From NCBI RefSeq assembly GCF_012676905.1, contig NZ_CP051428.1, positions 4,771,001 to 4,835,000 on the forward strand: a stretch of DNA of 64,000 bases, read 5' to 3'. The translations under genes and the position numbers were made by a program. The notes beneath the pieces are model-generated. The model saw nothing but the letters and a program-made list of their open reading frames with translations. It searched no databases and was not told the DNA's origin. This DNA is from Paenibacillus albicereus. GTDB taxonomy: Bacteria; Bacillota; Bacilli; Paenibacillales; Paenibacillaceae. Within the stretch, counting starts at the first letter, position 1. Each line of letters opens with the position of its first letter. Below, piece after piece: positions 31,280 through 39,661 of this stretch.

Positions 31280-32308
31280 TTATGGCGCCGCCGGCTGCTC
31301 CTGCAGCCCTTCCAGCTCTTCCAGTCCTTCCTCGCCGAGAGCGTCCAGCAGGCCCTGGTCGGCCGGCATCACCTCGGGGGCATCCTTGGCCTCCTCCGGC
31401 ACGACGACCGGCTCGGCCTCGTTCCAGCCGCCGTAATCGAGCGTGAACGTCTGGCTGAGGCGAGACGGATTGCCCGGATCGTACTCGATCGAGACGTCGG
31501 CCGTCGCTTCCAGCCGGATCAGCCGCCCCGTCGCTTCGTCGAAGCGGAGGCGGTAGTCGAGCGCGCTCACTTCGATGGAATCCCGCACGCGCGCCTCCAT
31601 GTCGTCGAGCCCCATCGTGCTGCGCAGCAGGTCGCGCACGAGCGCCTCGGCCGCTTCGTCGCTGCCGCTGCCCGCGTAGAGAAGCACCTGCTCGCCGTTC
31701 TCCCGCCCGCTGCGGAACGCGGAAGCATGCTCGGCGATCTTCTCGATCTCCTTGGCGGGGGCGATCTGGAAGTCGGACAGCGTCGCCTTGATCTTGGGCA
31801 CCTCGTCGGCGAGCATGCGGCTCCACGCTTCATTGGAATAATCGTACATATAATAGCCGCTGTCGGTCAGGTACGAGTCGAGCGTCGACGACTCGCCCAT
31901 GTAGTCGTTCACCGTCTTCTGCATGAGCGCGAGCGGCTCGACGATGATGCGCCCCTCGTTGGTCATCGACATCGACGTCGTCTGCCCGTCCGTCTCCATG
32001 TCCTGCTTGAGCTCCATGGAGAGCTCGAGGCTCTTCGTATCCGCCATCGTCTCGGCCGCGCGCCCGAGCACCTGCTCGGCGCTCGGCGCTCCTTCCTCGG
32101 CGAGCGTCGAGGCGGCTTGCTTCGGCGCGCCGGCGCTCGGCTGCGGCGATGCCGTTCCGTCTTGACCGCCGCCCGCGCAGCCTGCCGCGAGCATCAGGGC
32201 GAGCAGTCCGCCGGCAAGCGCCGAACGGCGCAGCGGGTAGGCTGCCCGGCGGGCGGCCGTCCTCTCGTATAATGGTTCCTTGCGGAATGGGATCGGTGTC
32301 GGATTCAT
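31280..32308 (-). CDS. Lipoprotein of the DUF6612/LolA-like type
   Basis: A lipobox (LMLAAGC, Cys44) follows a basic n-region and hydrophobic stretch, so the 342-residue product should be anchored on the outside of the membrane. The body begins QVLGRAAETMADTKSLELSMELKQDMET and contains VSALDYRLRFDEATGRLIRLEATADVSIEY, a pattern common to LolA/LppX-like lipoproteins of Bacillales. The C-terminus is acidic. The ATG at 32308 follows AAAGGAG by 8 nt; the 90-codon upstream extension is rejected. The substrate is unknown. Confidence 0.75.
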   Translation of the reverse strand: MNPTPIPFRKEPLYERTAARRAAYPLRRSALAGGLLALMLAAGCAGGGQDGTASPQPSAGAPKQAASTLAEEGAPSAEQVLGRAAETMADTKSLELSMELKQDMETDGQTTSMSMTNEGRIIVEPLALMQKTVNDYMGESSTLDSYLTDSGYYMYDYSNEAWSRMLADEVPKIKATLSDFQIAPAKEIEKIAEHASAFRSGRENGEQVLLYAGSGSDEAAEALVRDLLRSTMGLDDMEARVRDSIEVSALDYRLRFDEATGRLIRLEATADVSIEYDPGNPSRLSQTFTLDYGGWNEAEPVVVPEEAKDAPEVMPADQGLLDALGEEGLEELEGLQEQPAAP

Positions 32309-32428
32309 GCTGCATTCTCCTTTCCTGATGAAGCCTGCTCCAAGCCTGTCCCGCAAAGGGCCGTACGGCCTCGCCTGCATCTTCGTCCTCCCGCTGACCC
32401 ATACTACCGGCAGGGGAGGTGAACAGCG

Positions 32429-32575
32429 ATGGAGAACAAGACTCATCAAGGTAACTATAAAGGAACGGCCTCCATGCATGCAAAGAACCAAAGTATGGAA
32501 TTCGTCAACGATGTCGTCGAGGACGCCAAGTCCGTGACCAACTTCACCGGCAAGAAAAAGAAGAAGACGGACTAG
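32429..32575 (+). CDS. Small Lys-rich protein, 48 residues
   Basis: This short gene has an excellent ribosome site (GGGGAGGTG, 8 nt before the ATG) and a strong terminator behind it, which is why I call it. The product is hydrophilic: it begins MENKTHQGNYKGTASMHAKN, has an acidic centre (EFVNDVVEDAKSV) and ends in TGKKKKKTD. I do not recognise a family. It is divergent from the lipoprotein gene. It could be a small sporulation or nucleic-acid-binding protein, but nothing in the sequence proves that. Confidence 0.65.
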   Translation: MENKTHQGNYKGTASMHAKNQSMEFVNDVVEDAKSVTNFTGKKKKKTD

Positions 32576-32614
32576 CATTCCCTCGTCCGCCCGAACCGGC
32601 GCAAGCCAAAAAAC

Positions 32615-32643
32615 AGCGGCCGCTCCCGCGTGGAGCGGCCGCT
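32615..32643 (+). terminator. Terminator after the 48-residue gene
   Basis: A 12-bp perfect stem (AGCGGCCGCTCC and complement) with a 5-nt loop is followed by ATATTTGT. It lies 39 nt past the stop codon. Confidence 0.7.
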
Positions 32644-32721
32644 ATATTTGTCATAATTCCCTATTTGAGAGAAATGATATATGATCTACTAGAAAAACAT
32701 AGAAAAGGGGTCTTTATAACT

Positions 32722-33459
32722 ATGTACAAGTCTCGTGGACTCGCCGTTACAATGCTTCTCCTCCTCTCCCTGCTGTTGCTGCCCTTGTCCGCATCGGCTC
32801 ACTCCGGAAGAACCGACGGCAGCGGAGGGCACAACTGCTCCGAGAAATCGATCGGAAAGGGATTGTGCACCGGGTACCATTACCATAACGGGGGCGGCTC
32901 CTCCGACAGCTCCTCCGGCAGCTCCTCGTCCTCTTCGACGGCTGCACCGTCCCAAAAAGCCCCGACGGTTATCCGCGTCATCGAAAACGAGGCCAAGCCC
33001 CAAGCGCACTGCACGAAGGTAAACGATGTGCTGACCTCCAGCTCATCGGAGTATCGCTACTATGAACGGATCTGGGACTGTCGGAAATCGACGGACAGCG
33101 GCGCCAAATATGAAGAGCCTTCCCTCTCTCTTTATGTGGACGGAAAACTCGCCTCCTTGGACAAAGGCATCGTCAGCCTCCAGCAGACGAACTACATTTC
33201 GCTGAGGGACTTCTCCCGCATCTTCGGACTCAGCCTTGATGTGTCCAAAACAAAAGTGGTCGTCATCAAGCAGAAGAAGGCGCTGTTCTCCATCGAGGCT
33301 CAGACCCGGAAGATCAATGGAAGCAAAGGATTCTCCGGATTCAAGGCCATCCAGATCGACGGAGCGTATTATCTGCCTCTTCGATATGCAGTCGGCATTG
33401 CCGGCGCAAGCATCGTTTCGGCCGACAGCTGGAGCATCGAGCTGTCCCTGAACCCATAA
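32722..33459 (+). CDS. Secreted YHYH-domain protein with copper-amine-oxidase-N-like domain
   Basis: The 245-residue product has a signal peptide (VTMLLLLSLLLLPLSASAHS). It continues as a small YHYH module, HSGRTDGSGGHNCS...GYHYHNGGG, likely binding metal through His and Cys, then a Ser-rich linker (about 65-80). The C-terminal part from about residue 135 (LSLYVDGKLASLDKGIVSLQQTNYISLRDFSRIFG...) matches the copper amine oxidase N-terminal-like repeat common in Paenibacillus surface proteins. The ATG at 32722 is taken because the earlier in-frame ATGs lack a ribosome site and would bury the signal peptide. Confidence 0.75.
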   Translation: MYKSRGLAVTMLLLLSLLLLPLSASAHSGRTDGSGGHNCSEKSIGKGLCTGYHYHNGGGSSDSSSGSSSSSSTAAPSQKAPTVIRVIENEAKPQAHCTKVNDVLTSSSSEYRYYERIWDCRKSTDSGAKYEEPSLSLYVDGKLASLDKGIVSLQQTNYISLRDFSRIFGLSLDVSKTKVVVIKQKKALFSIEAQTRKINGSKGFSGFKAIQIDGAYYLPLRYAVGIAGASIVSADSWSIELSLNP

Positions 33460-33516
33460 GATCTGAAGGCCTTATTCCGCCTTCCTGCACGGGACCTTCC
33501 CGTCAGGAGGGCTTTT

Positions 33517-34776
33517 TCATACCCAGGCGTCCTTGCTGTAGCCGCGCTCCTCCCAGTAGCCGGTATGGTCGCCGGGGATGAGCTCGATCCGGCTGAGCCA
33601 CTTGACCGACTTGTAGGCGTACATGCGGGGGACGACGAGACGGACGGGACCGCCGAGCGGGCTCGGGATCGCGCGGCCGTCGTGGAGCACGGCGACGAGC
33701 ACATCCGCCTCCATCGCCTGCTCCAGCGTCAGCGAGTCGGTGTAGACGCCGTCGCCGGAATAGAATTTCACCGTCCGCGCCCCGCTCCGCACGCCCGCCT
33801 GCTCCAGCAGCCGCCGCAGCGGAATGCCCTCCCACGTGTTGGAGTAGACCGACCATCCCGTCACGCAGTGGAAGTCGCTCACCTGCACGTCGCGCGGCAG
33901 CCGTACGAACTGCTCCCACGTCCAGCTCTCCGGCCGCTCGACGAGGCCGTCGACGCGGAACGACCAGTCCGCGTTGGAGAACGTCGGCAGCGGCGTGACG
34001 GTATAGACGCGGAAAGTCCCTTTCGCCCCGCCTCCGGGCAAAGGAATCGAGTCCGGCTGCGGCTGCGGCGCCGGCAGCAGCCGGTTGCCGTCCTGCGCGG
34101 CCAGCTCGGCCGACGAGCTTCCGCCGATGGCGCCGAGCGCGCGGCCGGCCCAGTGCAGGAACGACGGCCCTGCGGCGACCGCCAGTCCGGCCCCGATCGC
34201 CCCGCGCAGGAAGGCGCGACGGGTGAGCAGCGGCGACGGGGAAGCGGCGGGATGAAGGCCGCCGCGGCTAGCCGAGCCGCTCACGTCCGGCTTCACCGTG
34301 CGGCGGGCCGGCTCCTTGAGCCATTTGAGCCGCGTGATGGAGTGGTAAAGGATGTACGGCAAGCCGACCCACGTCAGCGCGTCATGGACGAGCAGGGCAG
34401 GGTTGGCCCAGCCCGGCCCGAACAGGCGATGCCCCCACAGCACGAGGCCGGAGACGATCCAGCCGGCCAGCAAGGCCAGCACGAACGCGACGTTGGCCCG
34501 CTGCCCGGGCTTGCCGCGCAGCTGCCGCCAGTGCTTGGGCAGCAGCAGCACATAGCCGAATATCGGCAGCAGCAGCGCGACGCCAGCCGCGATATGGACC
34601 CCCTTCAGCCAAACCCGGCCCTCGCCGAGCACGCCCCTCCACCAGCCTCCCAGCAGCATGAGCCCGCTCAAGGCGAGCAGCAGCACGAGCCAGCCGTTCC
34701 ACGAGTGGAGCCAGGCGAGCTTCCGGCCGTGCTTCCTCCGCCAGGCGGCGAGCCATCCCTTTTCCGTTCCCGGCAT
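33517..34776 (-). CDS. Membrane-bound molybdopterin-dependent oxidoreductase with cytochrome b-like N-terminus
   Basis: The 419-residue protein is a fusion. Residues about 15-160 form four membrane helices with His residues in WLHSW, VHIAAG, VHDAL and LYHSI that could bind haem, resembling a di-haem cytochrome b. A linker with a Tat-like LTRRAFLRGAIGAGLAVAAG follows (about 184-203), then an oxidoreductase molybdopterin domain (about 245-419) with the Mo-ligating Cys304 in DFHCVTGWSV. The substrate may be sulfite, sulfoxides or another small oxyanion; the sequence does not say. The ATG at 34776 follows AAGGAG by 9 nt. The domains seem clear; the electron path is inference. Confidence 0.8.
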   Translation of the reverse strand: MPGTEKGWLAAWRRKHGRKLAWLHSWNGWLVLLLALSGLMLLGGWWRGVLGEGRVWLKGVHIAAGVALLLPIFGYVLLLPKHWRQLRGKPGQRANVAFVLALLAGWIVSGLVLWGHRLFGPGWANPALLVHDALTWVGLPYILYHSITRLKWLKEPARRTVKPDVSGSASRGGLHPAASPSPLLTRRAFLRGAIGAGLAVAAGPSFLHWAGRALGAIGGSSSAELAAQDGNRLLPAPQPQPDSIPLPGGGAKGTFRVYTVTPLPTFSNADWSFRVDGLVERPESWTWEQFVRLPRDVQVSDFHCVTGWSVYSNTWEGIPLRRLLEQAGVRSGARTVKFYSGDGVYTDSLTLEQAMEADVLVAVLHDGRAIPSPLGGPVRLVVPRMYAYKSVKWLSRIELIPGDHTGYWEERGYSKDAWV

Positions 34777-34859
34777 GTCCACCCTCTCCTTCCGGCGCTT
34801 CCTCTTGTTCATGTTGGACAACGACGCGCGGCCCGAATCGGATCAGCCGTCAAAAAAAA

Positions 34860-34899
34860 GCCTGCCCCGCCTGGTCCGATGTCGGAGAGCGGGGCAGGC
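34860..34899 (-). terminator. Terminator of the SGNH hydrolase gene
   Basis: The 11-bp arms GCCTGCCCCGC and GCGGGGCAGGC are followed by eight T residues on the minus strand (34852-34859). The loop is 18 nt. Confidence 0.85.
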
Positions 34900-34922
34900 G
34901 GCTCGTCCTGGAGCCGATCGCG

Positions 34923-36188
34923 CTACGGGTTGATGAACACCGTCTTCAGCTTCGCGCTGTAGACGACGGAGAAGCCGAGCCCCTGGGCAACGGTCGCCAG
35001 CGGCACATACGTCTTGCCTTCGGCGCCGACCTTCTGCATGTAGGCAGGGGAGCTGACCGGCACGGCCGCGCCGTCTACGGTCACCGTAGGCGAGCCGAGC
35101 TTCACGCCGACCGTGCGGGAGCCGTACTTGATGGCGGCGGTCGACGTCTTGGCGTCCCATACGGTCTTCGCGCCGACGGCGTTCACGATGTCCTGGATGG
35201 CCACATAGTTGACGCTTTGCTTGAGCACCGGCTTGTACGGCGTGTTCAGGGCCTTGCCGGAGACGTAGATGCTCATCGGCGCGCCGGCCTCCGGAGCGGT
35301 CAGCTCCGCATAGGAGCCCCACACCGCCCGGCCGAACTCGGCGGCGATGACGCCGTAGCCGGCCTGGGTCGGATGGAAGTCGCGCGCCGACACCATATGC
35401 GTCAGCATGCCTTCGCGTCCGGCGAAGTCGTCCGCGACATGAACCGCCGTCACGTTCGACCCTTTGGCCTTGTAGCCGGCGGCCAGCTGGTCGAGGTTGG
35501 CGGTGAACGCGGCCGTCGCCTGGTTCAGCTTGGCGTACAGGTCCTTGCCCCCCAGCATCGGCACCGGCTGGTATTGATCCGCGATGAAGACGCGCAGCGA
35601 CGGATTGACCGTCAGCAGCGCGTCGAGCGCGGCCGTGACGTTGGCGTTGTACTGCGCCAGCAGCTCGGCGACCTTGGCGCTCAGCGCCTCGTCCGTCATG
35701 GAGGCGGCATCGTTCAGCAGCGAGGAGACGTCATTGCCTCCGATCGTGACCGCGACCGCATCGGCGCCGGCCAGCTCGGCGCGGATGCCGGCCGCCTTCC
35801 GTCCGAACTCGTCCGCGCGATAGTCCGGCAGCCCGGCCTGGATCGCCTCTCCGGCGATCGCCTGGCCTGCGGCCACCGCCTGGGCGAACGCTTTCAGCCC
35901 CTCGGTCTTCAAGCCGACGATGCCGTAGTTGGACAGCGAGGCACGTCCATGAAGCAGCGACTGCTCGTACAGACGGTCCGCATAGCCGTAAGGCAGCTCC
36001 TTCGCATAATCGACCTTGGGCTCGAACCCGGCCGTAATGGAATCGCCCAGCGCCACCAGCTGGAAGGCTTCGCCCGCAGCCGGCTGCGCGGCCGATGCCG
36101 GGGCAGCTCCGGCAAGGCCGGGCGCGGCCAGCAGCAGGGCGGCCAGGCCCAGCTTCGCCGCCCAAGCGGCTTGTCCCTTTTGACTCAT
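34923..36188 (-). CDS. Secreted SGNH/GDSL hydrolase with copper-amine-oxidase-N-like domain
   Basis: The 421-residue protein starts with a signal peptide (LGLAALLLAAPGLAGAAPASA). The SGNH esterase domain (about 40-295) has block I ALGDSITAGFEPK with the nucleophile Ser, block III IGGNDVSSLL, and block V DFHPTQAGYGV with the catalytic Asp-x-x-His. The C-terminal 110 residues (ISVYV-like MSIYVSGKALNTPYKPVLKQSVNYVAIQDIVNAVG...) form a copper-amine-oxidase-N-like repeat often used for cell-surface attachment. It is probably an extracellular esterase or lipase. The same C-terminal module occurs in the YHYH protein 1.5 kb away. Confidence 0.87.
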   Translation of the reverse strand: MSQKGQAAWAAKLGLAALLLAAPGLAGAAPASAAQPAAGEAFQLVALGDSITAGFEPKVDYAKELPYGYADRLYEQSLLHGRASLSNYGIVGLKTEGLKAFAQAVAAGQAIAGEAIQAGLPDYRADEFGRKAAGIRAELAGADAVAVTIGGNDVSSLLNDAASMTDEALSAKVAELLAQYNANVTAALDALLTVNPSLRVFIADQYQPVPMLGGKDLYAKLNQATAAFTANLDQLAAGYKAKGSNVTAVHVADDFAGREGMLTHMVSARDFHPTQAGYGVIAAEFGRAVWGSYAELTAPEAGAPMSIYVSGKALNTPYKPVLKQSVNYVAIQDIVNAVGAKTVWDAKTSTAAIKYGSRTVGVKLGSPTVTVDGAAVPVSSPAYMQKVGAEGKTYVPLATVAQGLGFSVVYSAKLKTVFINP

Positions 36189-36281
36189 CTATGATCGGCT
36201 CCTCTCGTCTACCATCTTCCCTCCTATTCTATCATCGCGGATTTCGAGATGGATACATTGGATCGTCCTGGCAACAAAAAA

Positions 36282-36322
36282 AGCCGCCCGCGCCGTCAAA
36301 GCGGCGCAGGCGGCTTTTTTTT
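36282..36322. terminator. Bidirectional terminator
   Basis: The 14-bp arms AGCCGCCCGCGCCG and CGGCGCAGGCGGCT (one mismatch) are flanked by seven A residues on the left and eight T residues on the right. On the minus strand it would end the small membrane protein gene. Confidence 0.85.
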
Positions 36323-36354
36323 GCCGGGCGGTCCCAGGGAAGGGAGCAGCCGGG

Positions 36355-36516
36355 TCAGCTGCGGATCTTGCGGAGCAGCATCATGATGCCGCCGCCAAGG
36401 AAGAGGATGGCGATGACATAAAACACCAGCTTCAGCGAGCCGACGAACAGGTCGAACAGCCCGCCGATGCCGAAGAACAATCCGACGAGAATAAGAAGAA
36501 CGGCCAGAAACGGCAT
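36355..36516 (-). CDS. Small membrane protein, 53 residues
   Basis: The product (MPFLAVLLILVGLFFGIGGL... MMLLRKIRS) has two hydrophobic helices with glycine-rich faces and a basic C-terminus. GGGGG lies 9 nt before the ATG at 36516. It is monocistronic, ends at a strong terminator and resembles short stress-related membrane proteins, but I do not recognise a named family. The longer frame starting at 36717 has no ribosome site. Confidence 0.65.
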   Translation of the reverse strand: MPFLAVLLILVGLFFGIGGLFDLFVGSLKLVFYVIAILFLGGGIMMLLRKIRS

Positions 36517-36728
36517 GATGTGATTCCCCCTGTCTGAGATCAAGAATGCTTGTTGCTCCTCCTTACCCGCATCCCGCTGCCCTGACGCTCGAGCCGGAGG
36601 GGAAGATTTCACTCCATGAGGGTGTAAATATGTATGAACGAGCATCTTTATCCATTTCATGGTGATACAATGATCTCTGTTTGCCGATACTCTCGACTCA
36701 TAAAGACGATATCGCAAAGGAGACCTGC

Positions 36729-37856
36729 ATGCTTCCTACGATGGCTTTCGACCTCCTGCCGCCCTTCCTCCATGTCAAATGGTTCGCCTGCGGACAGGGT
36801 TCGCATCCGCTGCTGCCCCGAGCCGTGCTCACGCCTGCGTTCCTGGCCTGGTCGGCCTTCACCGCGGCCGTCCTGACCGCCTTGGCCGCGCTCAGCAGCC
36901 GGCTGGAGCGAGCCCGCCCGCGGCTGACTCCCGGGGAACGCTCGGCCGGCGGACCCTCCGCCTCCCAGCTCGCCGTCCTGCGCGCCGGCCTCGCCGCCGG
37001 CCTGCTGCTGCAACTGCTGTACGGCGTCTACCTCGTGCCGGTGTTCGTGCCCGGCTCTCCCTGGGTGCACGGCCTGACGGCGGCCGCGCTCGGCGGCCTC
37101 CTGCACCGGAGGCTCTTCCCGGCAAGCGCGGCGGCGCTGGCGGCGCTGTATGCGACGGCCGTCGCGCAATACGGCCTTTTCCACACGCTCGACTATGCAT
37201 TCTACCTCGGCCTCATCTACGTCCTGATCGCCGTCAGCCCGCTCGGCAAGCGGCTCGTCCTGCCCCCGCTCCTGCCGCTTTACCTGACGACGGGGTTCTC
37301 GCTGTGCTGGCTCGCGATGGAAAAGCTGACGATGCCGGAGCTGAGCGAGTCGCTGCTGGCAGCCTACCGCTTGCCGACGTTCGGCTTCGCGCCCGGCGAC
37401 TTCGTGCTCCTCAGCGCCCTCATCGAATTCGCGCTCGGCTGGGCTCTCCTAACCGGCCTGCTCAACCGCGCGGCCGCCCTGCTGCTGAGCGCGATCTTCG
37501 CGACGACGGCCTCGGTGTTCGGCGCCACGGAGGTCATCGGCCATCTGATCGTGCATGCCATCCTGATCGTCTTCCTGATGCGCGACACGCGCTCCTTCAA
37601 GCCGGCGTGGACGCCTCCCTCCTCCGCCTGGGCTTCTTCGCTCGCGGCGCGCTGCGCCCTGACGACGGCCAGCTTCTTCGCGCTGCTCGGGCTGCTGCTC
37701 GTCCTCTACGCCTGGGCGGGACGGGACGGCTATTCCGATGCTCCATCCGGCGCTTCCCGCCCCGACGCCGGAGCTCCCGCCATCAGCGTCAGCTTAGCTC
37801 ACACTCCCTTGACAGCTGCCCTGCTCGTACAGTATCCTGGTTCCACAACCGCATAA
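36729..37856 (+). CDS. Polytopic membrane protein of unknown function
   Basis: The 375-residue product has about nine hydrophobic segments, a short N-terminal amphipathic region with HVKWFACGQGSHPL, and an Ala/Leu-rich body. The segments LCWLAMEKLTMPELSESLLAAY and ALIEFALGWALLTGLLNRAAALLLSAIFATT recall DoxX-like or heme/copper-associated membrane proteins, but the match is not decisive. The ATG at 36729 follows AAAGGAG by 6 nt. The last 50 nt of the gene contain the promoter of the riboswitch-controlled gene downstream. Confidence 0.6.
   Translation: MLPTMAFDLLPPFLHVKWFACGQGSHPLLPRAVLTPAFLAWSAFTAAVLTALAALSSRLERARPRLTPGERSAGGPSASQLAVLRAGLAAGLLLQLLYGVYLVPVFVPGSPWVHGLTAAALGGLLHRRLFPASAAALAALYATAVAQYGLFHTLDYAFYLGLIYVLIAVSPLGKRLVLPPLLPLYLTTGFSLCWLAMEKLTMPELSESLLAAYRLPTFGFAPGDFVLLSALIEFALGWALLTGLLNRAAALLLSAIFATTASVFGATEVIGHLIVHAILIVFLMRDTRSFKPAWTPPSSAWASSLAARCALTTASFFALLGLLLVLYAWAGRDGYSDAPSGASRPDAGAPAISVSLAHTPLTAALLVQYPGSTTA
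37809..37838 (+). promoter_or_regulatory. Sigma-A-type promoter of the purine-riboswitch gene
   Basis: TTGACA (37809-37814) and TATCCT (37833-37838) are 18 bp apart, inside the 3' end of the membrane protein gene. Transcription would start near 37845, 22 nt before the aptamer. Confidence 0.7.
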
Positions 37857-37866
37857 ATGCGCAACC

Positions 37867-37932
37867 TTTCGTATATCCTGAGCAATGGGGCTCAGGGTCT
37901 CTACCGGAAACCGTAAATTTCTAGCTACGAAA
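37867..37932 (+). promoter_or_regulatory. Purine riboswitch aptamer, guanine type
   Basis: All parts of the purine fold are present: P1 TTTCGTA/TACGAAA, P2 TGAGC/GCTCA with a GGG loop, J2/3 GGTCTCTAC, and P3 with the loop ACCGTAAA that can kiss L2. The ligand-specifying base (position 74 in xpt numbering) is the C at 37925 in AGCTACG, which predicts guanine or hypoxanthine rather than adenine. Confidence 0.88.
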
Positions 37933-37968
37933 AATAGGCCCTTGGCGTATTTTTCGCGGCTATTTTTT
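37930..37968 (+). terminator. Terminator of the purine riboswitch expression platform
   Basis: Arms AAAAATAG(G)CC and GGCTATTTTT, followed by TTTTTTATTTT, overlap the 3' strand of P1. The overlap suggests that ligand binding and the terminator are linked. Confidence 0.65.
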
Positions 37969-37991
37969 ATTTTGAAGGAGTGGGTAGAGCC

Positions 37992-39335
37992 ATGTCCCAT
38001 ACGATCCTGATTCGCGACGCGCAGATCGTGACGATGAACCGGACCGAGGAAATCCTGCACGGCGATCTGCTGATTCGAGGCGACCGCATCGCGGCGATCG
38101 GCCATAACCTCGACGCGTCCCAGGCGGACCGCGTCATCGACGCGAGCGGCCGCGTCGTCATCCCCGGCTTCATCCAGACGCACATCCATCTGTGCCAGAC
38201 GCTGTTCCGCGGCAAAGGCGACGACCTGGAGCTGCTCGACTGGCTGCGCAAGCGCATCTGGCCGCTCGAAGCGGCGCATGACGAGGATTCCATCTATTAT
38301 TCCGCGATGCTCGGGCTCGGCGAGCTGCTGCAGAGCGGCACCACGACGATCGTCGACATGGAGACGGTCCATCATACGGACTCGGCGTTCCAGGCGATCG
38401 CGAAGAGCGGCATCCGCGCCCTCTCCGGCAAGGTGATGATGGACCGCAAAGGCGCCGACATCCCGCTGCCGCTGCAGGAGGAGACGGAAGCGTCGCTCCA
38501 GGAGAGCGTCGACCTCCTGGAAAAATGGCATGGCCACGACAACGGGCGCATCCGCTACGCGTTCTCGCCGCGCTTCGTCATCAGCTGCACCGACGAGCTG
38601 CTGCGCGAGGTCGCCCGCCTGTCGGATCAGTACAAGGTCAACGTGCATACGCACGCCTCGGAGAACCAGGGGGAGATCGAGCTCGTCGAGCAGATGACCG
38701 GCATGCGCAACATCGCCTACCTCGACCACATCGGGCTGGCGACGGACCGCCTCATCCTGGCCCACTGCATCTGGCTCGACGACAACGAGAAGCGCATCAT
38801 CCGCGAGCGCGGCGTGCATGTGAGCCATTGTCCGGGCTCCAACATGAAGCTCGCCTCCGGCTTCGCCGACGTGCCGGAGATGATCGATACGAGCATCAGC
38901 GTCAGCCTCGGCGCCGACGGCGCTCCGTGCAACAACAACCTCGACATGTTCAACGAGATGCGCCTCGCGGCCCTCATCCACAAGCCGCGCCACGGCCCGA
39001 CGGCGATGGACGCGCGCAGCGTGTTCCGCATGGCGACGATCGGCGGCGCGCGCGCCGTCGGCATGGCGGACGAGATCGGCAGCCTCGAGGTCGGCAAGAA
39101 GGCCGATCTGGCCATCCTCAACCTGAACCAGTTCCACACGTTCCCGTCGTTCGACGTCGATCCGATCTCCCGCATCGTCTACTCGGCGACCCGGGCGGAC
39201 GTCGAGACGACGATCGTCGACGGCCGCATCGTCATGGACCGCGGCGTCATGCTGACGGTCGACAAGGACGTGACGCTGCTGGAGGCCGACCGCGCGATCA
39301 AGCGGCTGCTGAAGCGCAGCCCCATCCAGGCTTAG
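37992..39335 (+). CDS. Amidohydrolase, purine/5'-deoxyadenosine deaminase type
   Basis: This 447-residue enzyme belongs to the metal-dependent amidohydrolases of the AtzA/SsnA/DadD branch. Metal ligands and catalytic residues are visible in FIQTHIHLCQTLFRG, VNVHTHASENQGE, LAHCIWLDD and SLGADGAPCNNNLDMFNEMR. Relatives deaminate guanine, 8-oxoguanine, 5'-deoxyadenosine, S-adenosylhomocysteine or triazines. A guanine-type riboswitch controls the gene, which favours a purine base or nucleoside substrate. The ATG at 37992 has AAGGAG 11 nt upstream; the GTG at 37980 touches it. Confidence 0.85.
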   Translation: MSHTILIRDAQIVTMNRTEEILHGDLLIRGDRIAAIGHNLDASQADRVIDASGRVVIPGFIQTHIHLCQTLFRGKGDDLELLDWLRKRIWPLEAAHDEDSIYYSAMLGLGELLQSGTTTIVDMETVHHTDSAFQAIAKSGIRALSGKVMMDRKGADIPLPLQEETEASLQESVDLLEKWHGHDNGRIRYAFSPRFVISCTDELLREVARLSDQYKVNVHTHASENQGEIELVEQMTGMRNIAYLDHIGLATDRLILAHCIWLDDNEKRIIRERGVHVSHCPGSNMKLASGFADVPEMIDTSISVSLGADGAPCNNNLDMFNEMRLAALIHKPRHGPTAMDARSVFRMATIGGARAVGMADEIGSLEVGKKADLAILNLNQFHTFPSFDVDPISRIVYSATRADVETTIVDGRIVMDRGVMLTVDKDVTLLEADRAIKRLLKRSPIQA

Positions 39336-39407
39336 GAGCCGCCCGGCTTGAAGCCGGTCCAGGCTGCGGCGCCTGCTCGGGGTCGGATGAAGCTGAAGGA
39401 TTTAAGG

Positions 39408-39431
39408 GCCCGCCCTAACGGCGGGCTTTTT
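39408..39431 (+). terminator. Terminator of the amidohydrolase gene
   Basis: Arms GCCCGCC and GGCGGGC with a 5-nt loop are followed by five T residues. Confidence 0.9.
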
Positions 39432-39661
39432 GCGTCTTCGTGGATCAAATATCGCTATACACGGAGTCAATTTCGACAATTCTCGCACTTCCAACCGGCG
39501 ATATGAATAAAATTCCACCCGAAATCCGAGCTTTTTCCCCGTCCTGTCTCCCTGCGCCTCGATGATACGATGAAGCCCATGGAGGTGAGGACCAGGGAGG
39601 CGGCCCTCCGGGGGTGAAAGACATCGCGGCTTGCTTGCCGCAGATCGAAAGGGGACTTTTC

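Noticed and set aside
30969-31826. A 285-codon minus-strand frame covering the mini-WYL gene
   Set aside because: Only its last 73 codons, from the ATG at 31190, have a ribosome site and domain character; the rest lies out of frame inside the lipoprotein gene and its terminator region.
39588-39650. Structured leader or uORF ahead of the DoxX gene
   Set aside because: The GC-rich stretch can form hairpins and a 15-codon frame, but no known riboswitch pattern or T-run supports it.
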